A stretch of 64,000 bases of DNA. It comes from Foetidibacter luteolus. GTDB lineage: Bacteria > Bacteroidota > Bacteroidia > Chitinophagales > Chitinophagaceae. This document shows, piece by piece, positions 45,671-54,500 of the stretch (position 1 is the stretch's first letter; the number at the start of each line of letters is the position of its first letter). The notes beneath the pieces were generated by a model that had not been told where the DNA came from, did no database searches, and worked only from the letters and a program-made list of their open reading frames with translations. The stretch covers positions 31,827 to 95,826 of the forward strand of contig NZ_VVIP01000020.1 of NCBI RefSeq assembly GCF_009650435.1. The letters run 5' to 3'. Both the position numbers and the translations under genes were made by a program.

Positions 45671-47086
45671 ATGCGTACATTACAAGCCTGCGCCGCCCTG
45701 CTAACAGCAACTGTTCTGTTTGTTTCCTGCTCTAACAAGCCTGGTAGCGAAAGCAATGGAAAGGATAGCGTAACCGTTTGGCTGACAGACCCCGACAAAA
45801 CCGTTCTCTTTCAGCAACAATCCTCACTGGCTTTTTCTGATAAAACGGACAGCGCTGTTATAGATATCAATGCCAGCCAAACCTACCAAACCATGGATGG
45901 ATTTGGTTATTCATTAACCGGCGGCAGCGCCCTGCACCTGGCCAATATGGATGCAGCCAGCCGCGCTGCCCTGTTAAAAGAACTTTTTGCCACAGACGGT
46001 AACAATATTGGCGTCAGTTACCTGCGCATCAGCATTGGCGCATCCGACCTGGACTCCATTCCTTTTTCCTATAACGATTTGCCCAAAGGGCAAACTGATG
46101 TGAATATGGATAAGTTTAGCATTGAGCCCGATAAAAAGCACCTGATACCCGTTTTGAAAGAAATACTTGCTATTAACCCTGATATCAAGATACTCGGCTC
46201 TCCCTGGAGCCCGCCCACATGGATGAAAACAAACGACAGCACCAAGGGCGGCAGCCTTAAACCGCAATACCATGATGCTTATGCCAAATATTTTGTGAAG
46301 TACATACAAGCCATGAAAGGGGAAGGCATTACTATTGACGCGATAACCATTCAGAATGAACCTTTGCACCCGGGCAATAACCCCAGCCTGCTGATGTTAC
46401 CTGAACAGCAGGCTGCATTTATTAAAACCAGCCTGGGCCCGGCATTTAAAAATGCGGGTATTGCAACTAAAATTATCTTGTACGATCATAATTGCGACAG
46501 GCCCGATTACCCCATCAGTATTTTAAATGACTCCGCTGCAAAACAGTATGTAGATGGCTCCGCTTTTCATTTGTATGGTGGCGAGGTTAGTGCTTTGTCT
46601 AAAGTGCATGATGCACACCCGGATAAAAACTTATACTTTACTGAACAGTGGATTGGCGCCCCGGGCAACCTTAAAGGCGACCTAAGCTGGCACATTAAAA
46701 ACGTAGTTATCGGCACAGCCCTTAACTGGAGCAAGGTAGCACTGGAATGGAACCTTGCCGCCAACAGCGCATTAGAGCCACATACGCCCGGCGGCTGTAC
46801 AGAATGCCTGGGGGCGGTTACTATAGACGGCAATACCGTTAAACGCAACCCCGCGTATTACATTATTGCCCATGCGTCAAAATTTGTGCGGCCAGGTTCT
46901 GTACGCCTTGCATCCACACAAACAGGCCAGTTGGCCAATGTAGCCTTTAAAACACCAGGCAACAAAACTGTAGTGCTGGTGTTAAATGAAGCGGCGGAAC
47001 CCAAACAGTTTTCTATTAAAGCAGGGCATAAGATAATCAGCACATCATTAAACGGGGGCGCTGTGGCTACTTATGTTATACCTTAA
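45671..47086 (+). CDS. Glycoside hydrolase family 30 lipoprotein (glucosylceramidase-like)
   Basis: 471 residues from the ATG at 45671, which gives a lipoprotein leader (LQACAALLTATVLFVSC). GH30 features follow: YQTMDGFGYSLTGGSA, YLRISIGASDLD, KILGSPWSPPTWMKTN, the acid/base glutamate in ITIQNEPLHPGNN, the nucleophile glutamate in YFTEQWIG, and a C-terminal beta-sandwich (LASTQTGQLANVAFKTPGNKTVVLVLNE). The enzyme hydrolyses beta-linked glycosides, most often beta-glucosyl or beta-1,6-glucan bonds, at the cell surface. The frame extends 17 codons upstream with no signal peptide. It is not linked to the SusC/SusD pair 13 kb away. Confidence 0.92.
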   Translation: MRTLQACAALLTATVLFVSCSNKPGSESNGKDSVTVWLTDPDKTVLFQQQSSLAFSDKTDSAVIDINASQTYQTMDGFGYSLTGGSALHLANMDAASRAALLKELFATDGNNIGVSYLRISIGASDLDSIPFSYNDLPKGQTDVNMDKFSIEPDKKHLIPVLKEILAINPDIKILGSPWSPPTWMKTNDSTKGGSLKPQYHDAYAKYFVKYIQAMKGEGITIDAITIQNEPLHPGNNPSLLMLPEQQAAFIKTSLGPAFKNAGIATKIILYDHNCDRPDYPISILNDSAAKQYVDGSAFHLYGGEVSALSKVHDAHPDKNLYFTEQWIGAPGNLKGDLSWHIKNVVIGTALNWSKVALEWNLAANSALEPHTPGGCTECLGAVTIDGNTVKRNPAYYIIAHASKFVRPGSVRLASTQTGQLANVAFKTPGNKTVVLVLNEAAEPKQFSIKAGHKIISTSLNGGAVATYVIP

Positions 47087-47186
47087 ATGCATTTGCAGGC
47101 AGGCTTTCTCATCAGCCCCTCAAGAATTGCAACAAGGTATGGTTTGCGTAGCTGTTGTAATACCTGCAGGTAGATAAAGACATTCA

Positions 47187-47287
47187 GGGCGCCCCCGAAG
47201 GGCCGGGCTATCCGTTACTACTCCGCCACAAGGCCGGCACACAAAACCTTCAGCGGGGTATCCACTGCTATCCCTGGCGCGGGGTGC
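47187..47287 (+). repeat. Dispersed repeat, CAGCGGGGTATCC family
   Basis: GGGCGCCCCCGAAGGGCCGG, GCTATCCGTTACTACTCCGC and CTTCAGCGGGGTATCCACTG are present. It occupies most of the 286-base gap between convergent genes. Confidence 0.8.
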
Positions 47288-47372
47288 AACATGCTGTTTT
47301 TTCGCTGACAAACGGTTTCGACACGCCCAACCTAACATTGGTTTCTTAACTAAATAACGTTGACTCCCCAAT

Positions 47373-48722
47373 CTAAAATTGCAAAATAAACGCCGTGCCT
47401 TCTCCCAATACGGTCTGCACCTGTATGTTGCCTTTGTGCAGCATCATGATTTGTTTGCACAGGCTAAGGCCAATACCGCTGCCGCTTTTCTTGGTACTAA
47501 AGAAAGGAATAAAAATTTTGTCCAGCACTTCATCGGGTATGCCGCTGCCATTGTCAGATACTTTAATGGCTACCTTATTATTGTTGCCGCTAAGGCTGGC
47601 GGAGAGAATTATACGTGGTTCCGGCCTTTCTTTAACGGCTTCTGCCGCGTTTACCACCAGGTTTATCAATACCTGTTCCACCAGGTTTACATCGGCTTCT
47701 ACAGTAAGCATAGGGTCTTTCAAAATAATTTCCAGCTCAATATTTTTCTGCAGCAGGGTGGGCTCCATTAACTGGTGCAGGTTTTCAAAAAGCTCGCTTA
47801 CATATACTTTGCTCAGGTTAAGTTTTACAATCTTGTTCAGGTTGCGGTAGGTTTCTGCAAACTTAAGCAGGCCTTCGCTGCGGCGCTTGATGGTGTTAAT
47901 ACCAAGTTCCAGGTCTTCAAAGTTGCCCTGGTTTTCGTTAGATACATTGGGTTTTGCTATGGCCAGCAGGTTTTTCAGCGTATCAGCCAGCGACGAAATA
48001 GGCGCTACCGAGTTCATTATCTCATGCGTCATAACGCTCAGCAGCCGCTGCCAGGCCTTGCTTTCCGTTTCGTCCAGCGCCTCGTTTACGTTTTGAAAAG
48101 CCACCAGCTTGTATATGTGGCCCTGGGTTTGAAAAGCCGTAGCAGTAATAAGCGCCTTAAAAGTGTTTTTGTCTTTAATCAGGTTTACTATTTTGCTTTC
48201 CCCGTTTTTCAGGTGCCGTACTTCCTCGTACAGGTATTCATCCCTTTTCTGCAGCGATTCCAGCGTTTTCAGGTAGGGTATGCCCAGCATTCTCTTAAAC
48301 GATTCGTTCAGCCAAACCACTTCACCTGTTTCCGCATCGTAACTAATAATGCCCGTATCTACCAGTTCCAGTATCTTTTGCAGGTATTGATACTGGGTTT
48401 CCTTTTCCCGGCTCATGGTTTTAAAGGTGGTATTAATATCATTAAACCCTTTGCGCAGCGGTTGCAGTTCCAGCGGTGCATGGTTTACATCAAAATAGCG
48501 GGAGAAGTCCCGGTAATGCACACTTTCCACAAACTGGCCCACTTCGTCCTGGGCTTTTTTGTTGAAGCGGTAAAAGTCAATCAACTGAAAAATAATTACC
48601 GGTACCAGGAACACTACATAAATCATCCAGCCCTTTACCACGCAGAATGAGGTTGCGGAAAGGGTGATAAACAGCAGCAATACCCGCATCAGTATCGTCC
48701 ACTCGTAACGTTTTAATTGCAT
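47373..48722 (-). CDS. NtrY-like sensor histidine kinase (orphan)
   Basis: 449 residues: two adjacent TM helices near the N-terminus (VLLLFITLSATSFCVV, WMIYVVFLVPVIIFQLI), a HAMP/linker region and a PAS domain (about 105-200, ILELVDTGIISYDAETGEVVWLNESFKRMLG). The HisKA box MTHEIMNSVAPISSL carries the phospho-accepting histidine. The HATPase domain has NAAEAV, DNGSGIP and GSGIGLSLCKQI. There is almost no periplasmic loop, so the signal is probably membrane or cytoplasmic. No response regulator lies nearby in the window. Confidence 0.9.
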   Translation of the reverse strand: MQLKRYEWTILMRVLLLFITLSATSFCVVKGWMIYVVFLVPVIIFQLIDFYRFNKKAQDEVGQFVESVHYRDFSRYFDVNHAPLELQPLRKGFNDINTTFKTMSREKETQYQYLQKILELVDTGIISYDAETGEVVWLNESFKRMLGIPYLKTLESLQKRDEYLYEEVRHLKNGESKIVNLIKDKNTFKALITATAFQTQGHIYKLVAFQNVNEALDETESKAWQRLLSVMTHEIMNSVAPISSLADTLKNLLAIAKPNVSNENQGNFEDLELGINTIKRRSEGLLKFAETYRNLNKIVKLNLSKVYVSELFENLHQLMEPTLLQKNIELEIILKDPMLTVEADVNLVEQVLINLVVNAAEAVKERPEPRIILSASLSGNNNKVAIKVSDNGSGIPDEVLDKIFIPFFSTKKSGSGIGLSLCKQIMMLHKGNIQVQTVLGEGTAFILQF

Positions 48723-48865
48723 ATAGGTAAATGGTGAAAGGTAATTGGTGAATTAATGGCGTAAGTTAAAAATAAAGATATTGCTTAAGTACAAACCTTG
48801 GGGTAGTTTTTGGTATAAAAGCTGCATTGGCAGGCTCTTATGTATTAGGAAGAGTGAATTTTTCA

Positions 48866-48972
48866 GGGGGTGCCCCCAAGCTATCGCAAGGGGTCGGGCT
48901 TTCCGCTCATACTCCGGCACAGACCAACCGCACAAGACCTTCACCGGGGTATCCGCTTCAATCCCTCACCCG
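48866..48972 (+). repeat. Dispersed repeat, CAGCGGGGTATCC family
   Basis: GGGTGCCCCCAAGCTATCGC, CGGGCTTTCCGCTCATACTC, CACCGGGGTATCCGCTTC and AATCCCTCACCCG are all present. It is nearly identical to the reversed copy at 10597. Confidence 0.85.
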
Positions 48973-49104
48973 AAAGCAGGTTGCCGGTTACAGGTTGTCG
49001 GTCTGTTAATTGTGTAAAAGTCCCATGTTTTTTTAGTTGATGAAGTGCAGGGGAAATTCTGAACCCGCCGCTAAACATTAAACTTTTGAACAAACGCACG
49101 TTAA

Positions 49105-49325
49105 ACAGTTAAAGCCCCATCGGGGCGGCATGTTAGTAGACATGGCAAACCCCAGGTAAAAGAGCGCCGTAGGTGCGATACGTTAGGCGGGGAATAAACA
49201 GCGAAATGATTAATGAAGACATCACCCGGTGACACACCCTGAATAGCATGCCGCCTCTACGAGGCTTTACAAACAGGCGGTGACCGCTTGCTTGCTACTA
49301 ACATGCCGCTCCTACGGAGCTTTGC
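49105..49325. repeat. Palindromic GGCATGTTAGTAG element
   Basis: The left part AGCCCCATCGGGGCGGCATG, TTAGTAG is mirrored by CTACTAACATGCCGCTCCTA, CGGAGCT on the right. A third half-copy, AGCATGCCGCCTCTACGAGG, lies in the middle (about 49245). The arms can fold back on each other, and no gene is present. Confidence 0.7.
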
Positions 49326-49625
49326 GATTGAATGGCAATGCTTAATCGTAAGGTTACAGGAAAAGCAGTTACAGGATCGCCATCTACATTCTGTTATGTT
49401 CAGGAACATTTACATATCCGCGTAAAAACAATCACAAAGCGTTCCCCGGAAACGCAGGGCAATATCCCTGCCATGTTCTACCCATAAAGTGTTCCGCCGG
49501 AATACAGTTGTCCAATGCGCTTATTCCGCCTGGTACCACATGAAGCATTGAACCTTAAACAGCATTTTGCCCGCTGCCTGCAATATTTCTGGCGCCGGAG
49601 GCGGCAGAAACTTCTATCCGGGTCT

Positions 49626-49690
49626 GAAATGCCGCCCAATGAACAGAACGTACACGCTGTTGCGACGCAAGAGGCGATGCCATGAAAAAC
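49626..49690 (+). repeat. TTGCGACGCAA-family repeat, CCGCCCAATGAAC subtype
   Basis: GAAATGCCGCCCAATGAAC, GTTGCGACGCAAGAGGCGAT and GCCATGAAAAACC are present. The 11-base core is intact. A TTTCTGGCGCCGG / GGCGGCAGAAAC hairpin precedes it. Confidence 0.85.
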
Positions 49691-49713
49691 CATAGCCGGG
49701 TTCAATAAACCTG

Positions 49714-50217
49714 CTACTTATTTAACTCCCGGGCAATTTCTATTTTGCTGCGGCAGCGCTCAATATCGGCCTGGTAATCTTTGGTTTTTTCATTGTTCAT
49801 AGAGTACAGTATGGCATGGCGCAACTGCTGTATGGCCGGCTCGTAATTGCCGTTGTATTCGTGCATAAGGGCAAGGCGGTAGTGTACCCAGCTTTTTTCT
49901 ATGGTAGGCACCTGCATACATTTGTCAAGCAACCTTGCAAGGTCGTCAAAGCGCTGAAGGTCAATATAAAGGCTGGCCAGGTGAAAGTAGGGGTGGGGGT
50001 AGAGTGCATCGGCCTTAATGGCGGCCTTGAAATGCATTTCGGCCTTTTGGTAGTTGTCAAACTGCGTTTTAAATATCCAGCCGAGAGAATTATGGGCCGG
50101 CGCAAAATCTGGTTCCTCGTACAAAATGCTCTCATATTTCTGAAAAGCTTCATGGTAATTGCTGTTTCTTATGTCTGCCTCTGCTTCCAGGTAAATATGT
50201 TCGTGATTTGTTGTCAT
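49714..50217 (-). CDS. Tetratricopeptide-repeat protein
   Basis: 167 residues, cytoplasmic, with about four TPR units: AEADIRNSNYHEAFQKYESILYEEPDFAPAHNSLGWIF, YQKAEMHFKAAIKADALYPHPYFHLASLYI, then RFDDLARLLDKCMQVP and NYEPAIQQLRHAI. TPR proteins mediate protein-protein contacts; no partner is indicated. An exact TACTTTTG -7 element is 19 bases upstream of the ATG. Confidence 0.87.
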   Translation of the reverse strand: MTTNHEHIYLEAEADIRNSNYHEAFQKYESILYEEPDFAPAHNSLGWIFKTQFDNYQKAEMHFKAAIKADALYPHPYFHLASLYIDLQRFDDLARLLDKCMQVPTIEKSWVHYRLALMHEYNGNYEPAIQQLRHAILYSMNNEKTKDYQADIERCRSKIEIARELNK

Positions 50218-50235
50218 GCCAATAATTTAAATGTT

Positions 50236-50243
50236 CAAAAGTA
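50236..50243 (-). promoter_or_regulatory. -7 promoter element of the TPR gene
   Basis: TACTTTTG on the minus strand matches TAnnTTTG exactly, 19 bases before the ATG at 50217. Confidence 0.55.
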
Positions 50244-50370
50244 CAGGTGGTTTTAAGGTTTGCAGGCAAGCGGTGGATGAATGTTTTGAGTAATAATGCA
50301 GCAGCAATATAAAGATAATGCCGCACAGATTTTTGATAAAACAAAAAGAAGGCAGGCAGGGAAGGTTTGG

Positions 50371-50535
50371 GGCTTTGTACTTTTTGGCCCGGATTAATCT
50401 GCAGTCCCGGCTTTTCGCTGCAAGTCCTCACCCTCGTGCCTCGTGGTTGCGGGCAGAACTGCGTTCGCAAACTTCGCCAAACAACAATCAGTTGTTTTAG
50501 CTCGTTTGTGCTGCAATCCGGCAGCCATTGGGCGA
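50371..50535 (+). repeat. Decayed CAGCGGGG-family repeat
   Basis: CTGCAGTCCCGGCTTTTCGC, TGCAAGTCCTC and GCTGCAATCCGGCAGCC are shared with the 32961 copy, but the central part has diverged or been replaced. Confidence 0.5.
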
Positions 50536-50668
50536 CATAATTGCTAGGGGCTTTGCCCGCAGGGGTAGCTTTGCAACGCTTACCTCAACCATTCTACTGG
50601 CAGATTACAACACCTGCCGTGGCATCCTCAGCTTGTTCACACCAACGGCGGCAGGGGGTATAATGCCT

Positions 50669-50690
50669 GAGGCAGTCCGGAGACTGCCTC
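50669..50690. terminator. Hairpin downstream of the toxin cluster
   Basis: A 9-bp perfect stem GAGGCAGTC / GACTGCCTC with loop CGGA, 270 bases past the SUKH stop. It lacks a T-run on the minus strand, so terminator function is uncertain. Confidence 0.35.
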
Positions 50691-50960
50691 TCATTTAAAA
50701 TCCAAAGAGCCGCTGAATGCTAACTGTTTGGATAGCATCACTTTTTTATTTTTAACACAGTCTACCAAGAGTATTGGGAGAAAAAACGCTTCTCTCAACA
50801 TTACATCGGCAGGTGATTACATGTCTCGAAACTTTGGGATTGCCTTTAGGGGCTTTTTGGGCTTATCAACACCAATGGCGGTAGGGCAAACTCCACGTCA
50901 CATATTGAAGGCTATTGAGTAAGAATAACGAGTATGCATTATCCCAACAAATGGCTAAGC

Positions 50961-51548
50961 TTACAACTCTTTCCAATATTCAGATTTTGAATTATTCTGC
51001 TTTGATATTTCCACTTTTTTGTCATGGTTAATTACAACAAGGGTTCCTTCCTCAATTACATAAGCGCCCTTTTTATAGCACTCAATTTGAGTTTCAATAC
51101 AAGCTGCCAAAGAATCAAAAACTGTCACCGGCCCAAGAAAATCCACAGCGGCTGGCGAATCCATAAATATCATTCCTTTTGTAGCTGAATTCTCATTTAC
51201 ATCTATCATAAACAAATCACCAATGCCAGAATCAAATATTACAAATAAATTCTCCTTCCATTGATAACGCATATCCATGCATTGCTTATAAACACTCATA
51301 CACGTTTCAAGTGAAATGAATGATGCGAGAGGGAATATCCATGTCTCTAATTGCAATTTTTGTAACCCTTCGATGTTCGTTCCATTTCTCCATTTGAAAA
51401 GGTCAGCAGCCTCTACTGGTAGTGAGACGTCAAATTCCTTTACAATCGAATCTATACGTTCAGTATTAATCCCTTTGTTTAAATGGTTCACAACAGGTGA
51501 TTTTGCATATTGCAAGACTTTAACGAACTCATCAAGCAATTTTTTCAT
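50961..51548 (-). CDS. SUKH (SMI1/KNR4) family probable immunity protein
   Basis: 195 residues without signal peptide. The first 130 residues follow the SMI1/KNR4 pattern: EFDVSLPVEAADLFKWRNGTNIE (the family typically reads LPxxYxxLxxxxNG), then WIFPLASFISLETCMSVYK, KENLFVIFDSGIGDLFMIDV and GMIFMDSPAAVDFLG. SUKH proteins are the most common immunity proteins of contact-dependent and polymorphic toxin systems. This gene starts 15 bases after the RHS toxin gene stops, so the pair fits toxin-immunity order, and it probably binds and blocks the C-terminal nuclease in the cytoplasm. Assignment to SUKH is strong; partner choice is from position. Confidence 0.8.
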   Translation of the reverse strand: MKKLLDEFVKVLQYAKSPVVNHLNKGINTERIDSIVKEFDVSLPVEAADLFKWRNGTNIEGLQKLQLETWIFPLASFISLETCMSVYKQCMDMRYQWKENLFVIFDSGIGDLFMIDVNENSATKGMIFMDSPAAVDFLGPVTVFDSLAACIETQIECYKKGAYVIEEGTLVVINHDKKVEISKQNNSKSEYWKEL

Positions 51549-51563
51549 AATTAAAAATAAATG

Positions 51564-54500
51564 TTACAAAGCTAGCACTCCAACTCCTTCAGTTAGTATA
51601 ATTAATGCAGCAATCCCTATTCCAATTAATGCATTTCTTACAGCTGCGGGCATTGGCTTAGGTTGTTCATTTGCAGGTGCAGGTTTTTCTAAATTCTTTC
51701 TTAACTGTTTGTAAACCGGATCGTGGTCTCTTCTATCAATAGAATTATGATTCTTCTTCCATTGACCGTTCGGCAGTAACCAAAAGAATGGGGTATTAAT
51801 TATGCTTGGAGCATCGTCTTTGCTAATAGGAACGACAATAAAACGATCATTAACATTTAATGCCATGCTTAATAAAGACAATTGAAACCGTTGAATATTT
51901 TGTTCCCAAACTGGTACATATCTTACAGATGCTTCTTCCCCACCCTCATTTGTAAAAGCAAATGGATACTCATCGGCTGATGAAAAAGGAGGTGCTGGAA
52001 ATGCTTTTTTATACCAATTTGTCGCTATTGGTCGATTTTTATCACTTGTGCCTTTTGGTCCTTTGGATAAAACTTGTCCGTGTGAAAGTATAGCCTCCTT
52101 ATCATGATAATATATCTCAGGAGTTATTGCTTCCCACACAGGCAAAATAGCCTTAATATCAAAATTGCCAGCCCCACCATAAATATCCTTTGCAGCCTGT
52201 GCCAGGTTATCCACTTCGTTTACATCAACGCTACGCCCGCTGGCCTCTAACCTGGTTGCGTTATTTTGAAGCACCCTGAATAAGTCTCGTGCTGCCTGCC
52301 CTTCAAGATGTGTGTCCATCCCTGTTGGGTCAGTAGAGTTTGTGGGGTTATTAAACACATAATGGTACGGGTTATGGCTCAAATAACTTTCCGCATGAGG
52401 GTCAACAGCATGAAAACGCATTAGCTGTGCATCATAAATACGTGCAGAATAATCATACAACTCCAATCCTGAACCGTCTAAAAACTCCCTGCTCTGTAAT
52501 TCTTTACCGTTGTAGAGGTATTTATTCTCCATCTTTCCCGCCGACCGTGTACATATCGCTTTCATCTGCACACCAGCCGGATAGTAGTGGCTTTCCTCAA
52601 TCAGTTTACCTCTTGTATGCGTAACCTGCAAATTGTCAAAGAACACATCTATGTTCTGCGTTTCGTTACTTACGTATATATACAGGTACCCATTCTTTGT
52701 TATCTCACGGTCTGTTGTACCCAAAGGCGTAAGTACGGTGTCCGCCCCTACCTGTTCAAAATAGCTGTTCCTGCCATCCTGCGTTATCACAGGTTTCAGT
52801 TGTTCATCCAGCAGCACAACATTCAGCCAGGCTTTTGGCTTGCTGGTTATATTACCACTATCCCGGCTGTTCAAAAAGCCTGTTACCTGCGGGTTCAATA
52901 TAGTACTGTTCAACTGCGTTGCTCCCACTTTTCCAGCCGAAGCACCCGGCACGCCCTGTGTTAGTGCCAATACAACATCCGTAAGAGGGCTCGCCGGCGT
53001 TCCGGGTGCGGCGCCATTCTTCCGGTACCAGCTACTTACCCTTACACTTACTTTGTCACCACTCATTACCTTCAACAGGGTGCTCGTACCAATTTTCACC
53101 GCGTTGCCTTTCAGCTTTTGCACCCAGTTATTAGTCGCGGTATATGTATCATTGGGATAACCGGGGATGCCGGACCTGGCTACCCTGCCACTATCCACCC
53201 GGTCATAATAAAGCCTTTCTGTTGGCAATGGTGTTGTTTCCAAAGATGCTACAGGGTACATGTCCCGTTGTAACTCGTCGGTGAGCACCACCCGCACATT
53301 ACCCAAATGGTCTCTTTCAAAATAGTCATAATACATGGTATCCGTAGCGCCTGGCCGCTTCGGCCTTATGCGGCCTTCCTCATGCGCCACAAACTGCAGC
53401 GTGTCATTGCTGTAGGTAAACAGGCCCAGGTAGTCAGTGCGGGTAACCCTGGCTGGCGAAACTGTGTTATCCGTAACTGTTTTACGCAGCTTGGTACCGG
53501 CAGCATCATAGGAATATTCAATGGCTCCTTTGCCGGTAATCGTTATAGAATCCGGCAGGTTCAGGTAATTGTAGTGTATATCCGCAATCGCCTTGTTGTT
53601 ATCCCTGGTAAGGTTGCCATTGCCATCATACAAATAGTCCTGGCTGGTATTGTTCGTTGTTTCCTTAAAGTCGCCCAGGGTACTGTTCGTATCGTTGGCT
53701 TTATCCGTTACATAATTCAACTTATTGGTTTGGTTTAGGTAACCATACACCAGGCTGTCAATAATTGATGAGCTGTTCAATTTTAAACCAAACTGTGTCA
53801 TCTTGATAATGTTGCCATTGGCGTCATAGCTCATGCTCCGCAGCGAAAAATCAATGCCTGCGCTGGTATTCCAGGCGCTCCCCGTATATTGGGTAAAATC
53901 TGCTTCCAGTAACCTGTTTACATTGTCATAGCCAAACCCGTAGGCCCGCTGTTCGCCATCGCCCCGGCTGCGCCATTTTATACCTGCTATATTACCATTC
54001 ACCTGTGTGCCGCTAAAACCAAAATCGTAACTAAGCTCCGTACCAAACCAACCCGTGCCGCCAGCCTCGTTTCTCGCATAGGCTTTGTTGATACCCCTTA
54101 TCCAGCCCCTTACATTGTAGTCGTATACAATAGAATCCAAGGGGGTGGTAGTATAACTGTCCTGGCTGCTGCTGTTCCGTTCACGTCCCAGGTTTTTCTG
54201 TTTCAGCCTGCCCAGCTCATCATATATGTTTTCCACTGTCCGCACTTCGGTGCTGTTACCCGCTTTCTTATAAACATTTAGTAACCGGCCCGCGGCATCA
54301 TATTCCATTTTGGTAAGCGCCCGGTATTGCTGGCCATTACTGCCCGCTTTCTGGTGGCATACGAGGCTGCGTAAAAGCTGGCCGTTAAAGCCATACTGAT
54401 TGGTGATGGTATCGCGACCGCCTGTGTGGTTTTTGCTGTGCAACTGTAACAGCCTGCCGCGGTCATCATAAAAATTCGCACTGAACAAAAAGCTGCCGCC

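Larger units (their letters stand above)
48723..49713. other. 991-base intergenic region made largely of repeats
   Basis: No ORF is supported. In order: a GGTGAA heptamer tract (48727-48752), a CAGCGGGG-family repeat (48866-48972), a palindromic GGCATGTTAGTAG element (49105-49325), a GTTTCTGCCGCC-type hairpin (49587-49611) and a TTGCGACGCAA-family copy (49626-49690). Confidence 0.75.
50218..50960. other. 743-base region between the TPR gene and the toxin cluster
   Basis: No gene is supported. It holds a decayed CAGCGGGG-family copy (50371-50535), a GAGGCAGTC/GACTGCCTC hairpin (50669-50690), and two related half-copies of an ACCAACGGCGGCAGGG motif at about 50640 and 50868 that seem to be another degenerate repeat. 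Confidence 0.65.

Noticed and set aside
47775..48650. 291-codon plus-strand ORF opposite the histidine kinase
   Set aside because: It is a complement shadow: rich in Phe, Gln, Lys and Val with no domain, while the opposite strand has every histidine-kinase motif in frame.
48781..49017. Short ORFs within the CAGCGGGG-family repeats (also at 10414-10817 and 47120-47371)
   Set aside because: They encode similar Pro/Ser-rich peptides only because the DNA repeats are similar; frames and starts are not conserved.
50728..50922. 64-codon ORF upstream of the SUKH gene's end
   Set aside because: It has no homologous-looking motif or leader, and the region contains two degenerate copies of a repeat motif.
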